DNA of 64,000 nucleotides from Reichenbachiella agariperforans (GTDB taxonomy: Bacteria > Bacteroidota > Bacteroidia > Cytophagales > Cyclobacteriaceae), in NCBI RefSeq assembly GCF_900142205.1, contig NZ_FRAA01000010.1, positions 1 through 64,000 of the forward strand. Direction: 5' to 3'. Every line of letters starts with the position of its first letter. Position 1 is the stretch's first letter. The notes beneath the pieces were generated by a model that was not told where the DNA came from, did no database searches, and saw nothing but the letters and a program-made list of their open reading frames with translations. The position numbers and the translations under genes are program-made. Below are positions 31,973 through 41,137 of this stretch, piece after piece.

Positions 31973-32174
31973 ACAAAGCGCATACAACGATTTTGGTATA
32001 CGCCCAAAGCAGAAGCTTTTCTACGAATACCCAGCGGTACCTATCCCTCATAACTGCCTTGCAACCCCAGTATCCTCTACAAGGACGAAATAGCCCAATG
32101 GCATGTCCAATCACGCTACGTCACAAGAGGGCTGGGTAAAACCTAAATCCCTCTCACACGCGCCTAATATTATT

Positions 32175-32215
32175 GGTCAATCCCTGCACAGTATTGACCG
32201 AATAAATTAATTTTG
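32175..32215 (+). promoter_or_regulatory. Inverted repeat and -7 element ahead of lysS
   Basis: GGTCAAT (32175-32181) and ATTGACC (32193-32199) form a perfect 7-bp inverted repeat with an 11-nt spacer. It is followed by TAATTTTG (32208-32215), which matches the Bacteroidota TAnnTTTG -7 consensus, 24 bp before the lysS start. No TTTG lies at the expected -33 position; the inverted repeat occupies that place, as an operator or activator site would. Confidence 0.45.
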
Positions 32216-32238
32216 CCGCTTAATTTTTATACAATACC

Positions 32239-33984
32239 ATGATTTTAAGCGAACAGGAAATAATCAGACGTCAAGCCAGAGAGCAATTGATGCAATCGGG
32301 CATTGATCCCTATCCATCTGACACCTTCGAAGTGAACGTGACCACCAAGGACGTTCACCAAAACTACGAGAAGCAAAAGACAGACTACAAGGATATTTCT
32401 ATCGCAGGTCGACTGATGAGTCGACGCATCATGGGATCAGCATCTTTTGCGGAGCTGCAGGATGCCTCAGGTCGTATCCAGATCTATTTGCGACGAGATG
32501 ATCTCTGCCCAGATGAGGACAAGAGCCTCTACAACACCGTCTTCAAAAAAATGATGGATATCGGTGACATCATCGGTATCAAAGGCTATGTATTCACCAC
32601 TGAAGTGGGCGAGATATCGATACACGTCACTTCGCTCAAGCTACTGACCAAGTCGCTCAAGCCGCTACCGATCGTCAAGGAAGCCAAAGACGCCGACGGA
32701 AACGTCAAGACCTATGACGCCTTCACCGATCCAGAGATGCGCTACAGACAGCGCTATGTCGACATGATCGTCAACCCAGAAGTTCGCGAGACTTTCGTCA
32801 AAAGAACACAACTCGTCAATTCGATGAGAACCTTCCTCGCAGACCGAGGATACCTAGAGGTAGAAACCCCTATCCTACAGCCACTATACGGTGGAGCAGC
32901 GGCACGTCCGTTCAAGACACATCACAACACACTGGACATGACGCTCTATTTGCGTATCGCCAACGAGTTGTATTTGAAAAGATTGATCGTCGGAGGGTAC
33001 GATGGCGTATTTGAGTTCTCCAAGGATTTCCGTAACGAAGGCATGTCCCGCTTCCACAACCCAGAGTTCACTCAAGTCGAGCTCTATGTGGCCTACAAGG
33101 ATTACGAATGGATGATGGACTTGACAGAAGCCATGGTAGAAAAAGTCGCCATGGATCTACACGGCACGACCGAAGTACAAGTCGGTGACAACATCATCAA
33201 CTTCCAGCGACCTTGGAAGCGCTACACGATGTTCGAAGCGATCGAACACTTCACAGGTATCGACATCTCCGAGATGGACGAAGCAGGACTGAGAGAGACC
33301 GCCCAAAAACTCAACGTACCCATCGACGAAACCATGGGCAAAGGCAAGCTCATCGACGAGATCTTCGGAGAGAAGTGCGAGGGTCAGTTGATCCAACCGA
33401 CCTTCATCACCGACTACCCAGTAGAGATGTCACCACTCGCCAAAAAACACAAAAACAAGCCAGGGTTGGTAGAGCGCTTCGAAGCGATCGCCAACGGCAA
33501 GGAAATCTGTAATTCGTTCTCAGAGTTGAACGATCCTGTAGATCAACGTGCGAGATTCGAAGAGCAACTCGAACTCGGCAAGCGTGGCGATGACGAAGCG
33601 ATGGTACTCGACGAGGACTTCCTCCGAGCACTCGAGTACGGCATGCCTCCTACGGCAGGACTGGGTATTGGGATCGATCGTCTCTCGATGATGATGACCA
33701 ACTCCAACTCGATACAAGACGTCTTGTTCTTCCCCCAGATGAAGCCTGAGAAGAAAGTCGTAGCACTCACGGCAGCACAGTACGAAGAACTTGGTGTGGC
33801 CAAAGACCTCATCCAAATCCTACAGAAGATTGGCATGGTCACCAAGCAACAATTCGCAGAAGCCAAAGATGGAAAACTACACCAAGATGTCTGTGGCAAC
33901 AAAAAGAAGATGAAACTCAAAGAGGTAAAGAACCCTAGCCTAGAAGACGTGCAGGGCTGGATCGCCAAAGCAGGCGAAGAGTGA
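32239..33984 (+). CDS. lysS: Lysyl-tRNA synthetase, class II
   Basis: 581 residues. An N-terminal OB-fold anticodon-binding domain (about 50-150) precedes the class II core. Motif 2 is [15 protein letters not shown] and motif 3 is [13 protein letters not shown]. Both are intact, as is the [11 protein letters not shown] segment. It charges tRNA-Lys with lysine. It is about 75 residues longer than the E. coli enzyme; the extra C-terminal part (from about 505: [19 protein letters not shown] onward) is a short domain seen in Bacteroidota LysRS. The gene is monocistronic with its own terminator. The identification is secure. Confidence 0.97.
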   Translation: MILSEQEIIRRQAREQLMQSGIDPYPSDTFEVNVTTKDVHQNYEKQKTDYKDISIAGRLMSRRIMGSASFAELQDASGRIQIYLRRDDLCPDEDKSLYNTVFKKMMDIGDIIGIKGYVFTTEVGEISIHVTSLKLLTKSLKPLPIVKEAKDADGNVKTYDAFTDPEMRYRQRYVDMIVNPEVRETFVKRTQLVNSMRTFLADRGYLEVETPILQPLYGGAAARPFKTHHNTLDMTLYLRIANELYLKRLIVGGYDGVFEFSKDFRNEGMSRFHNPEFTQVELYVAYKDYEWMMDLTEAMVEKVAMDLHGTTEVQVGDNIINFQRPWKRYTMFEAIEHFTGIDISEMDEAGLRETAQKLNVPIDETMGKGKLIDEIFGEKCEGQLIQPTFITDYPVEMSPLAKKHKNKPGLVERFEAIANGKEICNSFSELNDPVDQRARFEEQLELGKRGDDEAMVLDEDFLRALEYGMPPTAGLGIGIDRLSMMMTNSNSIQDVLFFPQMKPEKKVVALTAAQYEELGVAKDLIQILQKIGMVTKQQFAEAKDGKLHQDVCGNKKKMKLKEVKNPSLEDVQGWIAKAGEE

Positions 33985-33994
33985 CATGTAGATT

Positions 33995-34083
33995 CTCGAT
34001 CATTAGACTCTAGAAATTAGACGAATTGATCGAGGCAAAAAACAAGAGAAAGCGACGAGCCTAGCAGTTTGTCGCTTTTTTTA
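33995..34083 (+). terminator. lysS downstream structure and terminator
   Basis: An 8-bp inverted repeat CTCGATCA/TGATCGAG (33995-34002, 34027-34034) is followed by a hairpin AAAGCGAC/GTCGCTTT (34049-34056, 34071-34078) that runs into a T tract. The second structure is the probable intrinsic terminator; the first resembles short intergenic repeats elsewhere in the window. Confidence 0.7.
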
Positions 34084-34202
34084 TAGCCTTTGAGATACAT
34101 CAGTTTTTCAGGCCATGTTCATTTTAGTAGGGAAATACCCTCCAAGACTATCTTCGAACATCCGATTTGTGAATCACCCCTCTAGATGACTAACTTACCC
34201 TT

Positions 34203-34943
34203 GTGAACAGCTACGAAGACAAAATCACCCGAGAGTTGGCCGAATGGCAAAGTACGATGCAGCGCACGCCGAGTTTCTCCAACGAGAGCATCAAGAATTT
34301 CCAATCCAAAATCCAAAACCTCATCCCAGAAAAAGTCCATCAAGTGATAACCAAAGCAGTCAAGGAACTGACACGCGCCGTACTCTTCGGAGCAGCATTC
34401 ACGACAAGCAATAAAATCACTGGTCCCATCAATCTCATGGACGCAGAAGACCATGTCAAAGAACGGATCAACTTCTATACCTCGTCGGCCACTGCCGAAG
34501 GAGCTATCACGGGATTCGGAGGCTTTCTCAGTGGTTTGGCAGACTTTCCGCTCTGGCTGAGCATCAAGATGAAAATGCTCTTCGAGATTGCCCATAGCTA
34601 CGGGTTTGACACCAACGACTACAAAGAGCGAATCTACATTCTGTACGTTTTTCAATTGGCATTTTCTAGTCAACAGCGCCGTATCGAACTCTACCACTTC
34701 ATCTCCAACTGGGAACAAAACCAAAATAATTTGCCCGAAGACATCAATAATTTCGATTGGCGCACGTTCCAACAGGAGTACCGTGATCACCTTGATATCG
34801 CCAAGCTCCTGCAGCTAATCCCAGGAATCGGTGCGGTAGTTGGTGCCTACATCAACCACAAACTCACCAACCGCCTAGGTAAAACAGCCATGAACGCTTA
34901 CCGCATGCGGCTCGTTCAAAACACACCCAAAATTGAAGATTAA
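34203..34943 (+). CDS. EcsC family protein, copy 1
   Basis: 246 residues starting at GTG 34203, the only start that fits its paralogue at 35629, which also begins GTG-AAC. The EcsC-family core has TSSATAEGAITGFGGFLSGLADFPLW and IPGIGAVVGAYINHKLTNRLGKTAM. The glycine-rich segments could insert in or lie on a membrane, but there is no signal peptide. The family name comes from Bacillus EcsC, of unknown biochemical function. It lies 10 bp upstream of a DUF985 cupin gene and is repeated after it, giving an EcsC-cupin-EcsC order. Function not assignable. Confidence 0.85.
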   Translation: MNSYEDKITRELAEWQSTMQRTPSFSNESIKNFQSKIQNLIPEKVHQVITKAVKELTRAVLFGAAFTTSNKITGPINLMDAEDHVKERINFYTSSATAEGAITGFGGFLSGLADFPLWLSIKMKMLFEIAHSYGFDTNDYKERIYILYVFQLAFSSQQRRIELYHFISNWEQNQNNLPEDINNFDWRTFQQEYRDHLDIAKLLQLIPGIGAVVGAYINHKLTNRLGKTAMNAYRMRLVQNTPKIED

Positions 34944-34953
34944 CCCCTCCAAA

Positions 34954-35448
34954 ATGACTGATTTAGACAACTTGATCCAAACCCTCGCACTCGTACCACA
35001 CCCAGAAGGGGGCTATTACAAAGAAACCTACCGCAGCACAGACAGTATCCAGCTTGCCTCCCCCTTTGACGGGGCACGTAACTACTCCACGTGCATCTAT
35101 TATTTACTGACTTCTGAGACTTTCTCTGCCTTTCACCGAATCGAACAAGACGAAATCTGGCACTTCTACCAAGGAGCGACCATCGATCTCCATCTCATCC
35201 ATCCGGATGGGCGCCACGAGCTGATAGAGATTGGGCACGACCTAGGCATGGGGCAAGTTCCACAATACGTCGTCCCAGCCGGTGTGTGGTTTGCAGCAGA
35301 AGTAGCAGCACTAGATGCACATGCCTTAGTAGGGTGTACGGTGTCTCCAGGCTTTGATTTCAAGGATTTCGAACTCGCCAATCGTGCCGATCTCAACGCT
35401 ACATTCCCCGACCATTCAGAAGTTATTAGCCGCTTGACCCGCTGTTAG
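34954..35448 (+). CDS. DUF985 / cupin_5 family protein
   Basis: 164 residues from ATG 34954; an upstream TTG at 34933 would overlap the EcsC gene and is less likely. The family pattern is complete: HPEGGYYKETYRS near residue 20, IYYLLTSETFSAFHRIEQDEIWHFYQG and VPAGVWFAAE, ending with a VSPGFDFKDFELA segment. The conserved His, Glu and Gln residues form a cupin metal or sugar site. The function is not firmly known; some relatives have been discussed as sugar-epimerase-like. It is sandwiched between two EcsC paralogues, suggesting a shared operon. Confidence 0.85.
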   Translation: MTDLDNLIQTLALVPHPEGGYYKETYRSTDSIQLASPFDGARNYSTCIYYLLTSETFSAFHRIEQDEIWHFYQGATIDLHLIHPDGRHELIEIGHDLGMGQVPQYVVPAGVWFAAEVAALDAHALVGCTVSPGFDFKDFELANRADLNATFPDHSEVISRLTRC

Positions 35449-35628
35449 GCAATTTGCGTAGCTTGACATTTACGCATTCATACGGATTCAATTATATGTA
35501 CATACAAGCTTTCTTTGCATAGTTATTTCTCCCTTCAGCAAGGAGAATAAACCACCCTTAGATGGTAGCAATGCTATCAACCTAATTGTTTTGTTTCCAG
35601 CCTAACTGAAAATAAAACAACATTATAG

Positions 35629-36369
35629 GTGAACATTTATCGAGAGAAAATTAATTCGGAACTAGCCGACTGGAAGCATCAAATTGCACATCCACCTGCA
35701 CCCTCGTTTCGTACCATCAAGCGAATACAGCGCAAGCTCAATCGACTGATTCCACATCAAATACATACCATCATCACTCACGCCATCAAAGACATCATGC
35801 GTGCTGTTTTGTATGGAGCAGAATTCAGTACACCCAAACGCGAAGGAACCATAGCGATCCATCATGCCGAAGAGATGATTCGTGAGACAATCTGGTTTTA
35901 CTCCAGTTCTGCCGCAGCACAGGGCGCCATCACTGGTCTTGGTGGGCTGGTCAGTAGCGTAGCGGACTTTCCACTATGGCTCAGTATCAAGATGAAAATG
36001 CTCTTTGAAATTGCTAAACTATACGGGTACGATACCAAAGATTTCCAAGAGCGTCTGTTTATACTCCATGTATTCCAACTCGCGTTTTCTTCCCGTCAAA
36101 GAAAACTACGAACCTATGACATCATCGCTAACTGGGATGAAATGAAAGCTAAACTCCCTCAGAACATACATGAATTTAACTGGCACGGTTTCCAACTAGA
36201 GTACCGCAACAATCTCGACCTCATCAAATTGTTTCAAATGATCCCTGGCATAGGAGCTGTAGTGGGTGGATGCACTAACCACAAACTTACGTACCGTCTA
36301 GGCAAGACCGCTATGAATGCCTACAGACTCAGGAAATTGAATTCCAATCAACTTTCACCAATCAACTAA
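35629..36369 (+). CDS. EcsC family protein, copy 2
   Basis: 246 residues from GTG 35629, the same length as the copy at 34203 and alignable with it end to end without gaps. Shared blocks include FPLWLSIKMKMLFEIA, VFQLAFSS and MIPGIGAVVG/LGKTAMNAYR. The most divergent parts are the N-terminal 40 residues. The copies are related by tandem duplication around the DUF985 gene. A 180-bp gap ahead of it is longer than the others in the group, so it may have its own promoter. Function unknown. Confidence 0.85.
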   Translation: MNIYREKINSELADWKHQIAHPPAPSFRTIKRIQRKLNRLIPHQIHTIITHAIKDIMRAVLYGAEFSTPKREGTIAIHHAEEMIRETIWFYSSSAAAQGAITGLGGLVSSVADFPLWLSIKMKMLFEIAKLYGYDTKDFQERLFILHVFQLAFSSRQRKLRTYDIIANWDEMKAKLPQNIHEFNWHGFQLEYRNNLDLIKLFQMIPGIGAVVGGCTNHKLTYRLGKTAMNAYRLRKLNSNQLSPIN

Positions 36370-36387
36370 TCGAGTTATATTAGTCCC

Positions 36388-36861
36388 ATGTCATTCCATC
36401 CTAAATTCATGCAGATGGCCATAAATTTGGCTATCGATTCGGTACAGTCGCGAGAAGGAGGTCCTTTCGCTGCAGTGGTCATTAAAAATGGTCAGGTCAT
36501 CGGTCAAGGACACAACACTGTCACCGCTACCCACGACCCTACTGCTCATGCAGAGATCAATGCTATTCGTAATGCATGTCAGCAGCTATCGAGTTTTCAG
36601 CTAGAGAACTGTGATATTTATACGACGTGTGAACCCTGCCCCATGTGTCTCGGAGCAATCTACTGGGCTAGACCCGAGGCTGTGTACTATGCTAGCGCAA
36701 AAACAGATGCTGCTACTGCTGGTTTTGATGATCAGTTCATATACGACGAGATCGCTCTACCTATCCACTCGCGCCAAATCTTGACACAACAAGAAATGAG
36801 AGATGAAGCTCAAACTATATTTGACCTTTGGGTAACGAAGAAGGATAAAACGAAATACTAA
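36388..36861 (+). CDS. guaD: Guanine deaminase (cytidine-deaminase fold)
   Basis: 157 residues with the zinc motifs of this fold: TAHAEINAIR (His and catalytic Glu) and TTCEPCPMCLGAIYWARP (two Cys ligands). The following segment KTDAATAGFDDQFIYDEI and the length match Bacillus GuaD rather than tRNA adenosine deaminase TadA. It converts guanine to xanthine in purine salvage. It starts 18 bp after the second EcsC gene and converges with rdgB; the two stops are 2 bp apart. Confidence 0.88.
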   Translation: MSFHPKFMQMAINLAIDSVQSREGGPFAAVVIKNGQVIGQGHNTVTATHDPTAHAEINAIRNACQQLSSFQLENCDIYTTCEPCPMCLGAIYWARPEAVYYASAKTDAATAGFDDQFIYDEIALPIHSRQILTQQEMRDEAQTIFDLWVTKKDKTKY

Positions 36862-36863
36862 AG

Positions 36864-37436
36864 TTAAGACTGGAGAAATGCGACAAGTTTATGCATGGCA
36901 CGTCCTCTGTGAGAGATCTCATTTTTGGCAGCAGCGCTCATCTCAGCAAAGGTAGTCGTATGACCTTCAGGAACAAATACAGGATCATAACCAAAGCCTT
37001 CATGACCTTTTAGTTCAGTAGTGATATGACCATCTACTACGCCATCAAACTGATGTTCGACCCCATCCACAAGCAAGGTAATCACGGTTCTGAAACGAGC
37101 CCTCCTATTGGCATGTCCTTGGAGTTTTTCGAGCAATAATCTTATGTTAGCTTGATTATCCTTTTGCTCTCCCGCATAACGTGCTGAGTAAACGCCTGGC
37201 GCTCCGTCGAGTGCTTCGACCTCTAGTCCTGTATCATCAGCAAAACAGTTGATTTTAAATTTTTTAGCTACAAAAGCTGCTTTGATATGGGAGTTTTCAT
37301 CAAGAGTGATGCCATCCTCTGGAATCTCCTCATCACACCCTATATCATGAAGACCGACTACATCGAATCGGTCTCCTAATATCTGTCTTACTTCTTTAAG
37401 TTTATTCGGATTATGGGTCGCAAAGCAGATCTTCAT
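36864..37436 (-). CDS. rdgB: dITP/XTP pyrophosphatase (RdgB/HAM1)
   Basis: 190 residues, the standard size. It begins MKICFATHNPNKLKEVRQIL (the nucleotide-binding T/SxNxxK motif) and has DDTGLEVEALDGAPGVYSARYAG and the C-terminal SHRGRAMHKL motif. It hydrolyses non-canonical purine triphosphates (ITP, dITP, XTP) to monophosphates and so keeps them out of DNA and RNA. It is the last gene of the nrnA-FKBP-FKBP-FKBP-rdgB operon and starts 4 bp after the third FKBP gene. Confidence 0.95.
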   Translation of the reverse strand: MKICFATHNPNKLKEVRQILGDRFDVVGLHDIGCDEEIPEDGITLDENSHIKAAFVAKKFKINCFADDTGLEVEALDGAPGVYSARYAGEQKDNQANIRLLLEKLQGHANRRARFRTVITLLVDGVEHQFDGVVDGHITTELKGHEGFGYDPVFVPEGHTTTFAEMSAAAKNEISHRGRAMHKLVAFLQS

Positions 37437-37440
37437 TCAC

Positions 37441-38271
37441 TTATGGTCTGATATTCTGCAAATAAATTTCAAATACGATAACCGTATTCCCAGGAATCAC
37501 ATCACTACCTGTACCATTCGCACCAGCAGTCCCATATACACCATAGCCCAACGCTGATGGGAATATCATCAAACCACTAGCTCCATGGTTAAGATAAGGA
37601 GTCAGGGCATGCAATCCAGTCCTATAACCCGACACAAAATTTGAGGGTATCCCTGTCCCCGTCTCGGTATGATTATAGGTCGTAGGAGTAAAACTACGAG
37701 AGGAATAATAGAGTGTGATATCTAATGGCTCAGATGAAAAAGCCAATTCTGTGAGCTTCTCTCCTGTCGTCATTCCCGTGACATCAATCGTATCTACGGA
37801 CACTCTAGTGCCATTGTCATCCACTGTTTCTCCGACATAAAGCGTCTCTTGAGAAAAATCATTATCCGCCAAAGGGTAATCTTCCCAAACCTCAACCCAA
37901 GCCAAACTATCGGTCATCAGCGCCAACGTATCGATAGATGTATCGAAAATAGTTCCGTCAGTAAACTTCCCCACATAATGAATCGAAACGATATCATTGA
38001 TAACTGGGTAATCTCCCGTTCCATCTTCAAGAATCACATAGCGGACTCCTCTTCCTTCTATCCCACTAACAGAGTAAATCAAGGTATCACCATAGTCATT
38101 GGCATCCCAATAATCCACAATGACACTAGAGTCTATTTGAGCCTGAGCTAGAGAATCTTCATATACTTTTTGTTGCGACTCTAACTCATCCTGAACAGGG
38201 TCATTACACGCTACCACCATCGAGATCAACGCCAATACTCCCAAAAAGAAACCTTCTTTAATTATCTTCAT
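37441..38271 (-). CDS. FKBP-type lipoprotein with interrupted PPIase domain
   Basis: 276-residue lipoprotein (lipobox VVAC, Cys near 22), followed by a charged helix. The FKBP domain is split. The first part is SIHYVGKFTDGTIFDTSID at about 95-113; the second is GYRTGLHALTPYLNHGASGLMIFPSALGYG at about 215-245. About 100 residues lie between them, where a normal FKBP has about 20. The active-site Trp of the usual VIxGWxxGL is missing. So prolyl isomerase activity is doubtful; a chaperone-like role at the inner face of the outer membrane is possible. It is the third of three consecutive FKBP paralogues. Confidence 0.8.
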   Translation of the reverse strand: MKIIKEGFFLGVLALISMVVACNDPVQDELESQQKVYEDSLAQAQIDSSVIVDYWDANDYGDTLIYSVSGIEGRGVRYVILEDGTGDYPVINDIVSIHYVGKFTDGTIFDTSIDTLALMTDSLAWVEVWEDYPLADNDFSQETLYVGETVDDNGTRVSVDTIDVTGMTTGEKLTELAFSSEPLDITLYYSSRSFTPTTYNHTETGTGIPSNFVSGYRTGLHALTPYLNHGASGLMIFPSALGYGVYGTAGANGTGSDVIPGNTVIVFEIYLQNIRP

Positions 38272-38274
38272 CTA

Positions 38275-39123
38275 CTAACGTACGTCAATCACTTCAATAT
38301 CAAACATCAGGTCATCGTAAGCATTGATTTCACCTGTACTATTGAGACCATAACCCATTTCGTAGGGAACGAATAAGGTTCCTTTTTGACCTTTTTTGTA
38401 GAAAGTCAGACCCTTTTCCCAGCCTTCTATCACAGACTCTTGCCCGATCACAAAGGTAAACGGAGTACCACGATCGATCGACGAATCAAACTTCGTGCTA
38501 TCCATTAGATACCCTGTATAATGCACAGTCACAGATTGCCCATCTGCAGGAAAGTCTCCTTCTCCCTCTCCTTCGATAGTATAGTACAAGCCTTCAGATG
38601 TGCTTTGCGCACTTGTTACATCATTGTCCGCTACGAATTGTTCTATAGAGTACTTAAATTCCCCAGCAGCAAGTTCAATGATCAGGTCTTCGTTTTGGCG
38701 AACCACCCCATCAACGCCGTACTGTCCCCACCCTAGTTCGCTTGGCGTGAGCATAGTCACTTTGTCTCCTAAGTTCATCTCTCTCAGTGCTTCTAAAATA
38801 CCAGGGACAGCAATCGCATAATCATTCAGGGAGGTAACCCATTGGAGAGAGTCCTTAAATCCATCATAGAGCAAATCGCCATTCATCGAATGAATCTTGA
38901 CGTAAAAATAAATAACATCATCGCCACTAATCTCCTCTCCTTCACCAGTGATATCCGTTCGAGTATAGAGACCTGTATTGCTCAATGTAAACTCTGACAC
39001 ATCGTTTTCAGCCAAATACTCCTCCATCGTCCCTCTTGGTTCTGGTGTGCTCTCGTCATCCTTACACGCAGTAAAGATGACGGTAGCTACCAACATCGCA
39101 GTAGCGATAATTCTTATTTTCAT
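38275..39123 (-). CDS. FKBP-type lipoprotein with two FKBP-like domains
   Basis: 282-residue lipoprotein (lipobox FTAC, Cys 20). The first FKBP-like half (about 50-155) is degenerate (IYFYVKIHSMNGDLLYDGF, LGWGQYGVDG). The C-terminal half (about 165-282) is a full FKBP domain: VHYTGYLMDSTKFDSSIDRG, the active-site stretch SVIEGWEKGLTFYKKGQKG, and VPYEMGYG. It is probably a periplasmic peptidyl-prolyl isomerase. Related lipoproteins include gliding-motility GldI, but I cannot say which of the three is the counterpart. Confidence 0.85.
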   Translation of the reverse strand: MKIRIIATAMLVATVIFTACKDDESTPEPRGTMEEYLAENDVSEFTLSNTGLYTRTDITGEGEEISGDDVIYFYVKIHSMNGDLLYDGFKDSLQWVTSLNDYAIAVPGILEALREMNLGDKVTMLTPSELGWGQYGVDGVVRQNEDLIIELAAGEFKYSIEQFVADNDVTSAQSTSEGLYYTIEGEGEGDFPADGQSVTVHYTGYLMDSTKFDSSIDRGTPFTFVIGQESVIEGWEKGLTFYKKGQKGTLFVPYEMGYGLNSTGEINAYDDLMFDIEVIDVR

Positions 39124-39128
39124 AATTC

Positions 39129-40022
39129 TTATTTTATACCTATTAACTCAACTTCAAATTTCAGGATAGAGTTAGGTTTGATGATTCCGCCAGCTCCTCT
39201 AGGCCCATATGCTAATGCACTAGGAACGAAAAGAGTTGCCTTAGAACCTACATTTAATAGCGCGATACCTTCGTCCCATCCTGGAATCACTCTTCCTTGA
39301 CCCAATGGAAATTCGAAAGGTTGATCTCTGTCGTAAGACGAATCAAATTTAGTGCTATCCATCAACGTACCATTGTAATGAACGATAACCACATCACCAG
39401 CAACAGGCTTTGGTCCTTCAGCAGACTCAGTGATTACATATCTCAATCCTGACTCAGTGACGACTACATCTTCTATGCCGTTTTCTGACAAGAAAGTATC
39501 GATTTCAGCACCTTGCTCTTCTGTTCTTGACTTTTCTTCTTCAGCCATTTTAGCCTGCTCTTTTTCTACTCTAGCAACTCTGTACTCTTGAAACTCGTCA
39601 AAAGTCATCTGATCTTCTACTCCTACATAAAACTGAATGTTCGACTCAGCACCGATAGAATCTGGCACTGGCTGTCCAAATGTTTTGAGGTATAGCTCTG
39701 TTGCATCGATTTGGAAGCTGATACTATCGCCTACCTTGACAGTGCTCAACACTTCGTAAAATACTCTAGACGTATCCCACTGCGCTGCGTAGTATGGCAA
39801 AGTAATCGGTCCTCCACGCTCAGCAGAGTTGAATAAATCCGCACCAGTCTCGGTGATATACCTCATATTAATCAACAGTACACTACTATCCTTTAGGGCT
39901 TCATCGCCTCTAGATTCATAAGACACGACAACTCCAGATTTGGTTGTAGCAGTATCTTCACAAGAAGAAAATAATGTCGCTAGTGCGATCATTGATAGTG
40001 ACAATAGGGTGTTAAGCTTCAT
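39129..40022 (-). CDS. FKBP-type peptidyl-prolyl isomerase lipoprotein (GldI-like candidate)
   Basis: 297-residue lipoprotein (lipobox FSSC, Cys 21). An N-terminal region with a charged coiled-coil stretch (EYRVARVEKEQAKMAEEEKSR) leads to a complete C-terminal FKBP domain: VIVHYNGTLMDSTKFDSSYDRD, GQGRVIPGWDEGIALLNVGSKATLFVPSALAYGPRGAGG. The active-site residues are all present, so it should be an active peptidyl-prolyl isomerase in the periplasm. It overlaps the end of nrnA by 11 bp. In flavobacteria a gldI gene lies beside such a phosphoesterase gene, so it is a candidate GldI; that is inference. Confidence 0.85.
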   Translation of the reverse strand: MKLNTLLSLSMIALATLFSSCEDTATTKSGVVVSYESRGDEALKDSSVLLINMRYITETGADLFNSAERGGPITLPYYAAQWDTSRVFYEVLSTVKVGDSISFQIDATELYLKTFGQPVPDSIGAESNIQFYVGVEDQMTFDEFQEYRVARVEKEQAKMAEEEKSRTEEQGAEIDTFLSENGIEDVVVTESGLRYVITESAEGPKPVAGDVVIVHYNGTLMDSTKFDSSYDRDQPFEFPLGQGRVIPGWDEGIALLNVGSKATLFVPSALAYGPRGAGGIIKPNSILKFEVELIGIK

Positions 40023-41025
40023 AGTTTAATTCTTTTATTTGGTTCTGAACTAAGTCTTTAAATTTATTGATCGTGGTTTGTAGATCATCAAAAGATGCGC
40101 CGCCTGCGGCATTCTTGTGTCCTCCACCATTAAAATATTTTCTTGAAATCTCATTCACTGGAATATCTCCAAACGAACGAAAGGAAATTTTCACATTTTT
40201 CTCTTCCTCGATAAAAATAGCAGACACATTAACCCCCTTGACAGCTAGCCCATAGTTGACTAGTCCCTCAGAGTCACCCGTCTGATAATTGAATCGCTTC
40301 TTATCTTCAAGTGTCAAATAAAAGAAAGCGACTGTACTCCCTTCTATCACTTCTAATCTCTCGGACAAGGCAAAACCGAGCATCTTCATTCTATCCAGTG
40401 AATTATCATCATATACACAGTGGCTCACTTTAGATACATCTGCACCCAATTCCATTAGAGCCGCCACGATATTATGTACGTGAGGTGTGGTTGCTGGAAG
40501 CTTAAAATTGCCCGTATCAGTCATCAGTCCCGCATACAGTGCTTCGGCCATCCCCTTGGTTATCTTCTCCACATCGTCTAGCATCTCTATCAAGTCGAAA
40601 ACCAATTCAGCGGTAGCTGCTGCCTCTGTACTCCATAGAACATACTGCGCAAAAGTCTCAGGGTTTAGATGGTGATCGATCAGTACCTTTTCGGCCTCCG
40701 ACTGACGTACTAACTCTCCCAACGCTCCAATTCGACTCAGACTAGAAAAATCAAGACAAAAGACCAAATCAGCATTCTCTACGAGATACTGTGCCTTTTC
40801 TTCGTTTCCCTCGAAAATCATGACATCTTCATTGCCATCCATCCAGTTCAAAAACTCTGGATAGTCCGTAGGAGTGATCACACACACCTGATGTCCCCGC
40901 TTCAATAGATAACCTGCCAATCCTAATGAAGAGCCTAAAGCATCCGCATCTGGCTTGACATGAGTGGTGATAACTATTCGCTTGGGTAGGTTTAATTTTT
41001 CCTTAAGAGCTGCTAGATTCTGCAT
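40012..41025 (-). CDS. nrnA: DHH/DHHA1 phosphoesterase, NrnA-like
   Basis: 337 residues: the DHH domain motifs are THVKPDADALGSSLGL, LVFCLDFSSLSRIG, IDHHLNPE (the DHH motif) and GLMTDTGNF. The DHHA1 nucleic-acid-binding domain ends with GGGHKNAAGGAS. Members degrade short oligoribonucleotides and dephosphorylate 3'-phosphoadenosine-5'-phosphate. It is the first gene of the FKBP/rdgB operon. A 14-bp perfect palindrome sits across its start (41025-41038). ndk is divergent at 41177. Confidence 0.92.
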   Translation of the reverse strand: MQNLAALKEKLNLPKRIVITTHVKPDADALGSSLGLAGYLLKRGHQVCVITPTDYPEFLNWMDGNEDVMIFEGNEEKAQYLVENADLVFCLDFSSLSRIGALGELVRQSEAEKVLIDHHLNPETFAQYVLWSTEAAATAELVFDLIEMLDDVEKITKGMAEALYAGLMTDTGNFKLPATTPHVHNIVAALMELGADVSKVSHCVYDDNSLDRMKMLGFALSERLEVIEGSTVAFFYLTLEDKKRFNYQTGDSEGLVNYGLAVKGVNVSAIFIEEEKNVKISFRSFGDIPVNEISRKYFNGGGHKNAAGGASFDDLQTTINKFKDLVQNQIKELNYEA

Positions 41026-41038
41026 TTATCATGATAAA
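41025..41038. promoter_or_regulatory. 14-bp perfect palindrome at the nrnA start
   Basis: TTTATCATGATAAA is a perfect palindrome immediately upstream of and touching the nrnA ATG (41023-41025, minus strand), so it would lie in the mRNA leader. It could be an operator or a leader hairpin covering the ribosome site. No function is established. Confidence 0.35.
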
Positions 41039-41137
41039 CAGTGTGCAAAATTGACATTTTTTATGGTAAAACCAAAAGCCTGCTCCTTTCTAGTTTTGGA
41101 TCAGGGGATTTGGCTTTTTTATCCAACCCAATAGCCT

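Noticed and set aside
33543-33968. Antisense 141-codon frame in lysS
   Set aside because: It is opposite the conserved motif 3 and C-terminal region of LysRS.
34182-34790. Antisense open frame of 202 codons over the first EcsC gene
   Set aside because: The EcsC frame is conserved with its paralogue at 35629; the opposite frame is a by-product.
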